Of a stretch of DNA of 64,000 nt, positions 44,119 through 52,215 are shown piece after piece. Under the pieces are notes generated by a model. The model searched no databases, had not been told where the DNA came from, and was given only the letters and a program-made list of their open reading frames with translations. The first letter of the stretch is position 1, and each line of letters starts with the position of its first letter. This stretch comes from JBFMFR01 sp040752025 (GTDB taxonomy: Bacteria; Chloroflexota; Anaerolineae; Anaerolineales; UBA4823). The stretch is from positions 62,001 through 126,000 of the forward strand of contig JBFMFR010000008.1 in the NCBI GenBank assembly GCA_040752025.1. Direction: 5' to 3'. The position numbers and the translations under genes were made by a program.

Positions 44119-46524
44119 ATGGCGATAGATATCGACCCCAACCACCAGGAAAAAATCTTGCAGCAGGCCGGGCAGCGCCTGCGCCTGCGCTGGCTGGCGC
44201 CCAACGCCCTGCGCGTGACCCACGCCTCGGGCGAGGCGGCGGATTTCCCTCCGGACCGCCCCTGGCTGGCAGACGTGCTGTTGCCCAACACGCCTCCCGG
44301 CGATGCGCCGGTCGAGCTGGATGGTGAATTTCAGGCGGGCTGCCTGCGCCTGCTGACCGCCGCCGGTGAAACCCTGCTGGCCGAAGCGCGCCCGCCGCGC
44401 CAGGGGATGAAGCGCCGCCGCCCCTACCTTTCCGTGGACATCCCCAAGACAGTCGTGCGCCTGGGGCTGGAGCGCGTCGAAGCCGGCGTGGCGCTGGCCC
44501 TGCGTTTGCAGCCCGAGGAAGCCTTCTACGGCTGGGGGGAGTGGTTCGACGCCTTCCGCCGCCGGTCGGGCGGCCTGCGACTGCGCATCCGCGACGCCAT
44601 CGCCCTGCTGCAAGGGCATGAGACCTATTCCGCCATCCCGATCTTCTTCAGCAGCCGCGGTTATGCTTTCTGGCTGCTGAACAGCCATACCAGCCGTTGG
44701 AAGATCGCTCCCGGGACCTCTGCAGGGGCAGATCGTTTGATGGAAATCGAGGCGGACGGGCCAGGCGCCGATTACGTGGTGATCTACGGGCCGGGTTTTA
44801 AGCGCATCCTGGAAACCTACACGGCCCTGAGCGGGCGCCCGCCGCTGCTGCCGCGCTGGGCTTTCGGCCTGTGGGTTACCTCCTACCCGCAGGGCGACCA
44901 GGAAGAAGTGCTGGCCTACGTGCGCCAGCACCGCCAGCGCCAGATCCCTCTGGACGCGGTCATCCTGGATTACCATTGGGAAGAGGCTTTCCACAACTTC
45001 CGCTGGCGGCGCTCGCTCTTCCCCGACCCGCAGAGATTGATCGACGAGTTGAAGGCGCAGGGCGTGCGCCTGGGGTTGATCCTGACGCCCTTCCTCAACC
45101 GCCGCCAGCGCCCCTGGCAGAAGACCCTGCTCCAGGCGCTGGCCCACAACCTGCCGCCAGGTTTAGAGAAAGACGACGAGCGCGCCCTGCCCGAGTACGC
45201 CGAAGCGCAGGAGAAGGGCTACCTGGCCCACGGCGACGCCCGCTGGTGGTTCGGGGCGGGCGGCATGCCGGACTTCACCAACCCGGCCGCGGCGGCTTGG
45301 TGGAACGCGCGGATGCGCCCGCTGTACGATCAGGGCGTGGACTTTTTCAAGAATGACGACGGCGAGTACCTGCCCGAAGACGCCCGCAGCGCCACGGGCA
45401 TGCAAGGGGGCGAGTACCATAACCTGTACGGTTTCTATTACGGCAAGGCGCTGTTCGAAGGCCGGGCAGAGACGGCCGAGCGCCCGATGATCTACGCCCG
45501 CTCCGTCTGGGCCGGCTCGCAGCGCTACCCGGCCCTGTTCCTGGGCGACCAGAAGGCCACTTTCCAGGGCATGCGCTCCGCCCTGCGGGCCGGGCTGAAC
45601 CTGGGCCTGCTGGGCTTCGCCTACTGGACCGCAGACGTTTTCGGCCTGGATGGCAAGACTATCCCCGAAACGCACATGCGCTACGCCCAGTGGGCGCTGC
45701 TGGCCCCCGTGGCGCGCTACTTCTACCGCCCGGCGCACATCGATGATACGCGCTTCCCCTGGTCGCACGGGTCGCAGGTGGAAGACAACTTTCGCAGGTA
45801 CACAGAGCTGCGCTACCGCTTGCTGCCTTATTACCTCTACCTGGCCTGGCAGGCCCAGCGCCGCGGGCTGCCCATCCTTCGCCCGTTGATCCTGGAATAC
45901 CAGGACGACCCGCGCCTGGCGGGCGTGGATGACCAGGCGATGCTGGGCTCCGGCCTGCTGCTCTGCCCGGTGCTGGAGGCCGGAGCCATGGCGCGCAAGA
46001 TCCGCCTGCCGGCCGGCGCCTGGCACGATTTCTGGACGGAGCAAAGCTGGCAGGGGCCGGGCGAGATCGATTACCCGGCTCCGCTGGAGCGCCTGCCGCT
46101 GCTGGTGCGCGGCGGGACGGTCCTGCCGCTGGGGCCGGTGATGCAGCATATCCCTGGCGAGGGCGGCTCAGCCGGCGCTTTCGACCCGCTGCAGTTCCAC
46201 ATCTGGCCGCCATACCCGGCCGAGGGCTGGCTGTACGAGGACGACGGGTACACGCAGGCCTACAATGAGGGCGCTTACGCCCTGACGCATGTCACCGTGG
46301 AGCCCGGCGAGGCGGGCCTGCGCCTGAAGCTGGCCGCTGCCCAGGGCGATTTTCCCGGCCTGCCCTCACAGCGCCGGGTGGAACTGGTGCTCCACCGCCA
46401 GCCCGCGCCGCATCGTGTGCGGGTGGATGGGGTGGAAACAACGGAGTGGCTTTATCAGAACGGCGAATTGACCATCCCGTTGGTGTGCCCGACGCGCCGG
46501 GATGTGGTGGTTGAGGTGGCATAG
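44119..46524 (+). CDS. GH31 family alpha-glycosidase (alpha-glucosidase/alpha-xylosidase)
   Basis: The 801-residue enzyme has an N-terminal beta domain (AFYGWGEWFDAF), a TIM barrel with nucleophile Asp413 in FFKNDDGEYLPE, a likely acid/base Asp477 (LFLGDQKATF) and C-terminal beta domains. No signal peptide is present, so it acts in the cytosol on imported glycosides. GH31 specificity (maltose, isoprimeverose, sulfoquinovose or others) is not set by these motifs; YicI-like alpha-xylosidase is one option. Last gene of the operon, six bases after the HAMP gene. ATG at 44119 is preferred over GTG at 44113. Confidence 0.93.
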   Translation: MAIDIDPNHQEKILQQAGQRLRLRWLAPNALRVTHASGEAADFPPDRPWLADVLLPNTPPGDAPVELDGEFQAGCLRLLTAAGETLLAEARPPRQGMKRRRPYLSVDIPKTVVRLGLERVEAGVALALRLQPEEAFYGWGEWFDAFRRRSGGLRLRIRDAIALLQGHETYSAIPIFFSSRGYAFWLLNSHTSRWKIAPGTSAGADRLMEIEADGPGADYVVIYGPGFKRILETYTALSGRPPLLPRWAFGLWVTSYPQGDQEEVLAYVRQHRQRQIPLDAVILDYHWEEAFHNFRWRRSLFPDPQRLIDELKAQGVRLGLILTPFLNRRQRPWQKTLLQALAHNLPPGLEKDDERALPEYAEAQEKGYLAHGDARWWFGAGGMPDFTNPAAAAWWNARMRPLYDQGVDFFKNDDGEYLPEDARSATGMQGGEYHNLYGFYYGKALFEGRAETAERPMIYARSVWAGSQRYPALFLGDQKATFQGMRSALRAGLNLGLLGFAYWTADVFGLDGKTIPETHMRYAQWALLAPVARYFYRPAHIDDTRFPWSHGSQVEDNFRRYTELRYRLLPYYLYLAWQAQRRGLPILRPLILEYQDDPRLAGVDDQAMLGSGLLLCPVLEAGAMARKIRLPAGAWHDFWTEQSWQGPGEIDYPAPLERLPLLVRGGTVLPLGPVMQHIPGEGGSAGAFDPLQFHIWPPYPAEGWLYEDDGYTQAYNEGAYALTHVTVEPGEAGLRLKLAAAQGDFPGLPSQRRVELVLHRQPAPHRVRVDGVETTEWLYQNGELTIPLVCPTRRDVVVEVA

Positions 46525-46585
46525 CATGCGGTGCAAGCTGTTATTAGCCCCTCAGAGTGTGCTAAAATAGAACACGGAGGCTGTT

Positions 46586-46804
46586 ATGAATCTGCATGAT
46601 GTTCTGGCGGACATTCATTCTCTTGAAGAGGATTTGTTAGCTTATGAGCGCAAATACGGCGTGCGCTCAGAGACTTTTTATGCAGCCTACACCAGCGGCG
46701 AAGAGCCAGAAGATGAAGCCTGGGTGCTGGATTTCACTGGCTGGGCGAGCGTTTACCAGACCTGGTTGGAACGCCAGGCAGATTATCGCAATCTGCAAAT
46801 ATGA
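46586..46804 (+). CDS. Small acidic protein, first of TA-like pair
   Basis: The 72-residue protein has a helical N-terminus (DVLADIHSLEEDLLAYERKYG) and an aromatic C-terminal half (DFTGWASVYQTWLERQADY). CGGAGG five bases upstream sets the ATG. Its stop overlaps the next start (ATGA). Small pairs of this form occur widely in environmental genomes and look like toxin-antitoxin modules, but I cannot name the family or say which partner is toxic. Confidence 0.6.
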   Translation: MNLHDVLADIHSLEEDLLAYERKYGVRSETFYAAYTSGEEPEDEAWVLDFTGWASVYQTWLERQADYRNLQI

Positions 46805-47019
46805 AAAAGCACGCTGATTACGAATTACGCCAGGAATATGATCTCTCGCAAATGACAATTTTGCCCAGGGGACGTTTTGATCCAAAACGCAGGGTTGGGA
46901 GCAATGTGGTTGTGCTGGATGCAGATATAGCTAAAGCATTTCCAAGTGATGAGGCGGTGAACGAAGCGCTGCGTTTGCTGTTGAAGGCGAGTGATCTGAT
47001 GCACAGCGCATCTGGATAA
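46801..47019 (+). CDS. Small protein, second of TA-like pair (antitoxin-like)
   Basis: The 72-residue protein has a Leu-rich, helical C-terminus (DEAVNEALRLLLKASDLM) after a basic beta-like stretch (PRGRFDPKRRVGSNVVVLD). This pattern resembles ribbon-helix-helix or VapB-type antitoxins. It overlaps the preceding gene by four bases. The pair has a strong ribosome-binding site, and a weak -10 (TAAAAT, 46563-46568) lies upstream. Confidence 0.6.
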   Translation: MKKHADYELRQEYDLSQMTILPRGRFDPKRRVGSNVVVLDADIAKAFPSDEAVNEALRLLLKASDLMHSASG

Positions 47020-47101
47020 CAGGGGCCATGCCACTTTTGTTGGGATCGATAGGCAATTTTCTGTATATTCGATACGGATACAACTTGCCGGAGGTAGGGC
47101 C

Positions 47102-48733
47102 ATGCCACTCTCAACAGGTCAAATTCTGCATAACCGCTATCGCGTCGTCAAGCTGCTCGGCCAGGGCGGGTACGGGGCGGTGTACCGCGCCTGGGATCTG
47201 TCCCTCAAGCAGCCCTGCGCCGTCAAGGAAAACCTGGACGCCAGCCCGCAGGCCCAGCGCCAGTTCGAGCGCGAGGCCACCATCCTGGCCGGCCTGCGCC
47301 ATTCGCACCTGCCGCGCGTCACCGATTATTTCTTCCTGCCTGGCCAGGGCCAGTACCTGGGGATGGACTTCATCGATGGCTACAACCTGGCCGAGGCCGT
47401 GGCGCAGAACGGCGGCCCGCTGCCCGAGAGCCGCGCCCTGCAGTGGGTCGAGCAGGTGTGCAGCGCTTTGATCTACCTGCACGAGCAGAGCCCGCCCATC
47501 ATCCACCGCGACATCAAGCCGCAGAATATCATCATCACCCCTGGCGGGCAGGCCATCCTGGTCGATTTCGGCATCTCCAAAATTTTCGACCCCGTGCTCA
47601 GCACCACCGGCGGGGCGCGCGGCGTCACCCCGGGCTTCTCGCCGCCCGAGCAGTACGGGCGCGCCCGCACCGACCCGCGCAGCGACCTGTACGCTCTGGC
47701 TGCCACGCTGTACTACCTGCTCACCGCCCAGGAGCCGCCGGACGCCATCGAGCGCCTGGTGCATCACGCCCCGCTGGCACCGCCGCGCCAGCACAGCCCC
47801 GCCATCTCTCCGGCGGTCGAGCAGGCTATGCTGCGCGCCCTGGAGACCGACAGCCAGGATCGCTTCGCCACGGTCAAAGAGTTCCGCCAGGCCCTGGAGG
47901 GGCAGGAGGCTGCGCCGCCCTCTGTGCAACTGCAGCAGCCCGCACCCACCCCGGTGGTTTCGCAAACCTGGTCACCGCCAGTCCTGGAAACTGCTAAGGC
48001 TGCACCTATGCAGCGCCCTGGCGATGTGACCGGCGTGGCTACATATAGTATTGTAACCAGCGTTGCAGCAACTGGCCTGGCGATAGCTATTGGTGAACTG
48101 ACTGGCCTGGCGATAATGATCTTCGTGGCAGGGTTGTTAGGGTTGATTGGCGGTATCCTGATGCTGCTGCGCAAGGAGCTGGGTCGACGGTTGGGCCTGG
48201 CTTTCCTGGGATTGCTGGTGTTTGCAGGCGTTCTAATGGGTGCAGAATTCGCGGATTCGATAGTGTATTATAGCTCTCCCCGTATTGGCTGGTACTTTAG
48301 CGAAAGCTCATTTCTGCTAGTTCTTGTAACGTTATTGGTGATCTGGATCAGCATTTACTGTTTCTCCTATTTGCTCTCTCCCCTTGTTTTGGATTACTTC
48401 CAACCGGCCGCTGCGCCGCATAAGCCTGACCCAGGCAAGGCTTTGAATCTTGTTGGCTGGCTTCACATCGTGTTGGGTTTCTGGCTGGTGGCACCCATAT
48501 TCATCGGCATCGGCATGCTGGCTCGGCAAAACAAGCGTATGTGGTGGATGGCAATAATCGCGCTGTTAATTCTCTGCCTGGCTGCTCTGGGCCTGGCTGG
48601 ATGGGTTTTTTATGACTCCGATTACCAGCCTATCGATGGAATACTAACGGGCCTGGGATTGTTGGTCCTGACTCTCGAATCCCACGTTTGGCTCTACCTG
48701 CGCCGCCCGGAAGTCTGGCAGGTGTACCCTTAG
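47102..48733 (+). CDS. Membrane Ser/Thr protein kinase
   Basis: The 543-residue protein has an N-terminal kinase domain (about 12-270) with GQGGYGAVY, Lys42 (AVKENL), HRDIKPQN (Asp137), DFG (155-157) and SPPEQYG. A Pro/Gln linker (about 272-300) is followed by six to seven membrane helices, so the kinase is membrane-tethered with almost no extracytoplasmic sensor. CGGAGGTAGGG precedes the ATG at 47102. It is related to the kinase at 39463 but has a different architecture. Targets unknown. Confidence 0.9.
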   Translation: MPLSTGQILHNRYRVVKLLGQGGYGAVYRAWDLSLKQPCAVKENLDASPQAQRQFEREATILAGLRHSHLPRVTDYFFLPGQGQYLGMDFIDGYNLAEAVAQNGGPLPESRALQWVEQVCSALIYLHEQSPPIIHRDIKPQNIIITPGGQAILVDFGISKIFDPVLSTTGGARGVTPGFSPPEQYGRARTDPRSDLYALAATLYYLLTAQEPPDAIERLVHHAPLAPPRQHSPAISPAVEQAMLRALETDSQDRFATVKEFRQALEGQEAAPPSVQLQQPAPTPVVSQTWSPPVLETAKAAPMQRPGDVTGVATYSIVTSVAATGLAIAIGELTGLAIMIFVAGLLGLIGGILMLLRKELGRRLGLAFLGLLVFAGVLMGAEFADSIVYYSSPRIGWYFSESSFLLVLVTLLVIWISIYCFSYLLSPLVLDYFQPAAAPHKPDPGKALNLVGWLHIVLGFWLVAPIFIGIGMLARQNKRMWWMAIIALLILCLAALGLAGWVFYDSDYQPIDGILTGLGLLVLTLESHVWLYLRRPEVWQVYP

Positions 48734-48756
48734 TTTGACTCGCTAGGGGCGCGCCT

Positions 48757-49641
48757 CTATCCGAGCGATTCGGCGCTGGGGATATCGGTGCTTTTATAGC
48801 AGGTGAAGCCCAACGTGCCTGGCCCGGCGTGCGTGCCGATCACCGGCCCGGCTTCCACGGTGTGCATCTCGGCGCAGTTGAAGCGCGCCGAGATTTGCTC
48901 GGCCAGGTCGCGCGCCTCCTCCGCTGCATCGCAGTGCAGCACGGCGGCGTGGATTTCCTGGCTGCCCACCCGTTCTTCCAGCAGCTCCAGCAGGCGGGCG
49001 ATGGCGCGTTTGCGCGTGCGCTGGCGCTCCAGCGGTTCGATGCGCCCATCTTTGATGTACAGGATCGGCTTGATGCTCAAAGCTGAGCCCAGGAAAGCTG
49101 TTGCGCCGCCGATGCGCCCGCCCTTGTGCAGGTACTCGAGCGTATCCACAGCGCAGATGAGCTCCAACCTGGACGCCAGGGTCTCAACCATCCGGGCGAT
49201 CTGTTCGCCGCTGCGCCCTTCCCTTGCAGCGCGCAGGGCTGCCAGCGCCAGCAAGCACTGCCCCATGGACACGGATTGGGTATCGACCACGTAAATGGGG
49301 AAGTCGGGCATCTGCTGGCATGCCATGCACGCCGAGTCGATCGTGGCGCTTAAATGGTGCGACACGGTGACGGTGACGATCTCATCGACTTGCTTGGCCA
49401 GTTCGCTGTAGACCTTCAGGAAGTCTTGCGCCGTCGGCTGGGAGGTTTTGGGCAGTTGTTTGCTCTGGCGCAGCAAGCGGTAGAATTCGTCCGAGCTCAA
49501 GTTGACCCCTGCCAGGTATTCGCCCAACTCGAAGTTGATATAAATGGGGATGATTTCGAGACCGAGATCGTGCCCCTCGGCGGGTGTGATCGAGCAAGCT
49601 CCATCGGTTACGATGGCTATTTTTCGATTCGCAGTTGACAT
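48757..49641 (-). CDS. DegV family fatty acid-binding protein
   Basis: The 294-residue protein begins IAIVTDGACSITPAEGHDLG, has the lipid-binding block KTSQPTAQDFLKVY and the C-terminal LEYLHKGGRIGGATAFLGS. DegV/FakB proteins hold a fatty acid for phosphorylation by FakA before entry into phospholipids. The fakA gene is not visible here. The start is ATG at 49641. The gene is convergent with the membrane kinase. Confidence 0.92.
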   Translation of the reverse strand: MSTANRKIAIVTDGACSITPAEGHDLGLEIIPIYINFELGEYLAGVNLSSDEFYRLLRQSKQLPKTSQPTAQDFLKVYSELAKQVDEIVTVTVSHHLSATIDSACMACQQMPDFPIYVVDTQSVSMGQCLLALAALRAAREGRSGEQIARMVETLASRLELICAVDTLEYLHKGGRIGGATAFLGSALSIKPILYIKDGRIEPLERQRTRKRAIARLLELLEERVGSQEIHAAVLHCDAAEEARDLAEQISARFNCAEMHTVEAGPVIGTHAGPGTLGFTCYKSTDIPSAESLG

Positions 49642-49831
49642 GGCAGCCTCCTTGGGTTTGGTGTGCAGCGTGTATATAGTTAAAGAACCCCATAGTGGCG
49701 CTCTCGATGCTGTGCTCTGAGTTTTAGGATGTACCAGGCGGTGGTAGAATCGTTTCCGGAAGGGATGCTTTGTTTGGTTGGAGTATTGCCTTGATCCTTT
49801 CCAGAGATCGCGGATATAACCAGAGGTTACA

Positions 49832-50593
49832 TTGGCATTAACCCATAGAGCATTTCTGTTCGACTCACAGGCTTTCCGAGAGAAAGCAGCGCCGCTGGTT
49901 GCTGCCCTGGATTCGGGGACTGCTAGACCTTTGTTCGAGGTGGCTTTACAAGCCCTGAGTCAGGCTGATCAAGATCGCTGGATTTTGAGCGAATACGGAA
50001 GCAGTTTGTTTGACATCCACAAGTTGAATTTCGTTGGGCTCCCTTTGAAGGAGCCCGTGGAAGAGCGCCTCGAGAATCCCTCCAGGATCGACTCCGAGGA
50101 TATCGGTTATTGGTTTCTCCTGGTGTTTTCCACTTTTTTACGAAGGCACATCGGAATCGGGGTCGATTTCTCAATCTTGGGTTGGGCCCTCAGTAAGTTG
50201 GGATGGAAGCCGAAAACGGTGCGGTTATTGTTCGATGGCACACCAACGAGTGTTTTGCTGAAATCCACGAGCCAGCGGCAGCCCAGGCTGCTCTCCGGAT
50301 TGGAACCCTATTGGTTTTGGATAAGGCCATCTCACTCCCAAGGTGGCGGAGGCTGGCTTTCAAAGGCGCAAATATCGGAATTACGCGATCGACTGCAACT
50401 GGCAGGCGAACCGCTGCGGAACTTTGATCCTGAGCGTTTCGGTGATCGTTGGGGGCTTATGCCTATTACTGTGCCGGATGGGCAGTATGACTATCTGAAG
50501 CGATTGCATGCAGCTTACGAACGCGCCAATCAGATGTTGGCAGTCGCTCAACAGGAAAATAGTGATTTGTACATGCTGCGCACCTACACTTAA
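49832..50593 (+). CDS. Hypothetical protein, lower-GC
   Basis: I do not recognise this 253-residue protein. It has no signal peptide or membrane helix. Notable are a tryptophan/aromatic stretch (EDIGYWFLLVFSTFLRRHIG) and SGLEPYWFWIRPSHSQGG. It starts with TTG at 49832, preceded by AGAGG at 49823-49827. Base composition is AT-richer than the flanking genes. The following gene is 15 bases downstream and similar in composition, so they form a pair of possible foreign origin. Confidence 0.6.
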   Translation: MALTHRAFLFDSQAFREKAAPLVAALDSGTARPLFEVALQALSQADQDRWILSEYGSSLFDIHKLNFVGLPLKEPVEERLENPSRIDSEDIGYWFLLVFSTFLRRHIGIGVDFSILGWALSKLGWKPKTVRLLFDGTPTSVLLKSTSQRQPRLLSGLEPYWFWIRPSHSQGGGGWLSKAQISELRDRLQLAGEPLRNFDPERFGDRWGLMPITVPDGQYDYLKRLHAAYERANQMLAVAQQENSDLYMLRTYT

Positions 50594-50614
50594 TTCGATA
50601 GGAATCACTTGGCA

Positions 50615-51079
50615 ATGATGGTTGATATGAAACCTGAACGAGATGTGCATCTGACACCATTTGAACGCGAAGTGCTGAATTGGCTGCTAAACGGGGATAA
50701 CGCTGTGCTGCATGCACTTCGCCAGCAGCTTTCTTGCGCGGAAATTGTTTCGAGGGAACATACCGGCGTAGGTTTTTACCTGTCTATTATGGTTCCCGAT
50801 CGGGTCGAGGAACTGGATGTAGATTTCCCTATGAAGCCGAATTTCTGTTTTGGCGATGTCGAGGCGGATATCGATTTCCTTGAGCACGGCGCTGGCTTTT
50901 TGCTCTGGGTGGAGAATGGGCGGCTAAGCTGTTTAGAAGGATATACTTACGGCGACAACTGGCCAATCCGGGAAGTGGAAAGGTTTCAGCTTCGTTATAT
51001 TGGCGGGGAACGCAGTTTAGAGGAGCTGAGGCGAATTTGGGAACGGCCTCTTGGCCCGAGTGAGTTTACCCAAGTTTAG
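50615..51079 (+). CDS. Hypothetical protein, possible immunity-like, lower-GC
   Basis: The protein has about 154 residues. It opens with LTPFEREVLNWLLNGDNAVL and continues SREHTGVGFYLSIMVPD and DFLEHGAGFLLWVENGRLSC, an alpha/beta soluble protein that I cannot assign. Its form resembles small stand-alone proteins near polymorphic toxin loci, but no toxin is present. A TTG at 50609 is an alternative start. It converges on the nitrilase gene. Confidence 0.6.
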   Translation: MMVDMKPERDVHLTPFEREVLNWLLNGDNAVLHALRQQLSCAEIVSREHTGVGFYLSIMVPDRVEELDVDFPMKPNFCFGDVEADIDFLEHGAGFLLWVENGRLSCLEGYTYGDNWPIREVERFQLRYIGGERSLEELRRIWERPLGPSEFTQV

Positions 51080-51118
51080 CTCTCTACCAATGTTCCGTCA
51101 CTGCGATACAGGCGACGG

Positions 51119-51934
51119 TCAGCGATGCCCAAGATGCGGTTGCCGTGGGCGACGATCACCTCGCTCGGCCAAACAGACGAGGTCCTGGCGGGACTGGTCC
51201 AGGTACCAGTTGGAGACCTGCGACAGGTCCAGCTCCTGGCGAGCGATTTCGAGGCCGGGCGAGACGATCTCACACAGCACCTGCCCGCTGGGTGCAACGG
51301 CCAGGGTTGGGCTTTTCTGCTGGTCAGCGGCGCAGTTGGCGCTGAGCACGTAGCGCTGGTTTTCGGCAGCCCGGCTGACCAGGTGGCTGCGCCAGACGGG
51401 CTGTTCGTGCGAACTGCCGGTGGCGTTGTTTAGATGCAGGATGACCTGGGCGCCCTGGCGCGCCAGCCAGCCCCACTGCTCGGGGAATTTCAGCTCGCGG
51501 CAGAGCTGCACGCCCAGGCAGAACTCGCCCGCCGGCGTGCTCAGGCGGTAGACGGGCAGCTCGTCGCCGGGGGTGAAGACGCCGCGCTCGTGGGTTGCCA
51601 GGTTGGTTTTGCGGTAGACCAGGCGCTCGCCTTGCGGGGTGAAGCCGCAGGCGGTGTTGTACCAACGCTGATCTTCATACAGGCAGGCGCCGACCCACAG
51701 GAATACCTGCCGTTGGCGGGCAGCCTGCTGGAGCTGCGCCAGGGCGTCTTGCAGCTCGTCCATTTGCAGGCCATCCAGGAAAGTCAGGTCATCGCAATAG
51801 CCCGAAAGCGAGCCTTCCGGGGTGAGCAGCAGTTCTCCTGGGCGGGCCTGCTCCAGGATAGCGAGCAGGCTGGCCAGGTTGCGCTGGATGGCGAGCGAGA
51901 CGGGGAATTGGGCGATCAGGGCGGTGAGGTGCAT
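51119..51934 (-). CDS. Carbon-nitrogen hydrolase (nitrilase family), possible C-terminal frameshift
   Basis: The 271-residue protein has the nitrilase catalytic triad: Glu40 (LLTPEGSLSG), Lys109 (VYRKTNLA) and Cys145 (GVQLCRELKFPE). It would hydrolyse an amide or nitrile in the cytosol. The last ~16 residues (AERGDRRPRQPHLGHR) look out of frame, while the overlapping minus frame reads a plausible tail, SEVIVAHGNRILGIADRR, to a stop at 51076. A one-base indel near 51180 may be a sequencing error or a real frameshift. The start is ATG at 51934. Confidence 0.8.
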   Translation of the reverse strand: MHLTALIAQFPVSLAIQRNLASLLAILEQARPGELLLTPEGSLSGYCDDLTFLDGLQMDELQDALAQLQQAARQRQVFLWVGACLYEDQRWYNTACGFTPQGERLVYRKTNLATHERGVFTPGDELPVYRLSTPAGEFCLGVQLCRELKFPEQWGWLARQGAQVILHLNNATGSSHEQPVWRSHLVSRAAENQRYVLSANCAADQQKSPTLAVAPSGQVLCEIVSPGLEIARQELDLSQVSNWYLDQSRQDLVCLAERGDRRPRQPHLGHR

Positions 51935-52050
51935 GGCGGCCTGGCGCTATTGTACCCCACTGCCTGGGCGAAAACGGCACGATTGGCGCGCCAAAAAGCC
52001 AGAATCATGATTTAATAGTGTTATCCTTATTGACTGACAGATTTTATCTT

Positions 52051-52130
52051 TCACCACGAAGAACACCAAGAACACAAAGATTTTTCGAAAAAAACTCCGT
52101 GAACTCCGTGGTTTCTCTGTGGTCTCCGTG
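52051..52130. repeat. 9-nt-period inverted repeat element
   Basis: The left arm has three 9-base units (CACGAAGAA, CACCAAGAA, CACAAAGAT; 52055-52081). A palindrome TTTTTCGAAAAA (52081-52092) marks the centre, and the right arm (from 52095, CTCCGTGAA, CTCCGTGGT and related) is roughly the inverse of the left. Similar CACGAAG-rich intergenic repeats are common in environmental bacterial genomes. It lies 86 bases before the GH51 start. Confidence 0.6.
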
Positions 52131-52215
52131 TTAATGCACAGATCAAGCCCTCCGCATAAGATTTGTCAGCCAATCAGAGCGTTATCACGCCAATTGGATT
52201 CACAGGAAAACCGCT

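Noticed and set aside
43561..45147. Open minus-strand frame of 528 codons opposite HAMP and GH31 genes
   Set aside because: It spans two well-supported genes on the other strand and has no recognisable domain.
47028..47471. Plus-strand frame beginning at the first GGGCCATGCCACT copy
   Set aside because: It enters the kinase gene out of frame, and its translation is Ser/Pro/Ala-rich without motifs.
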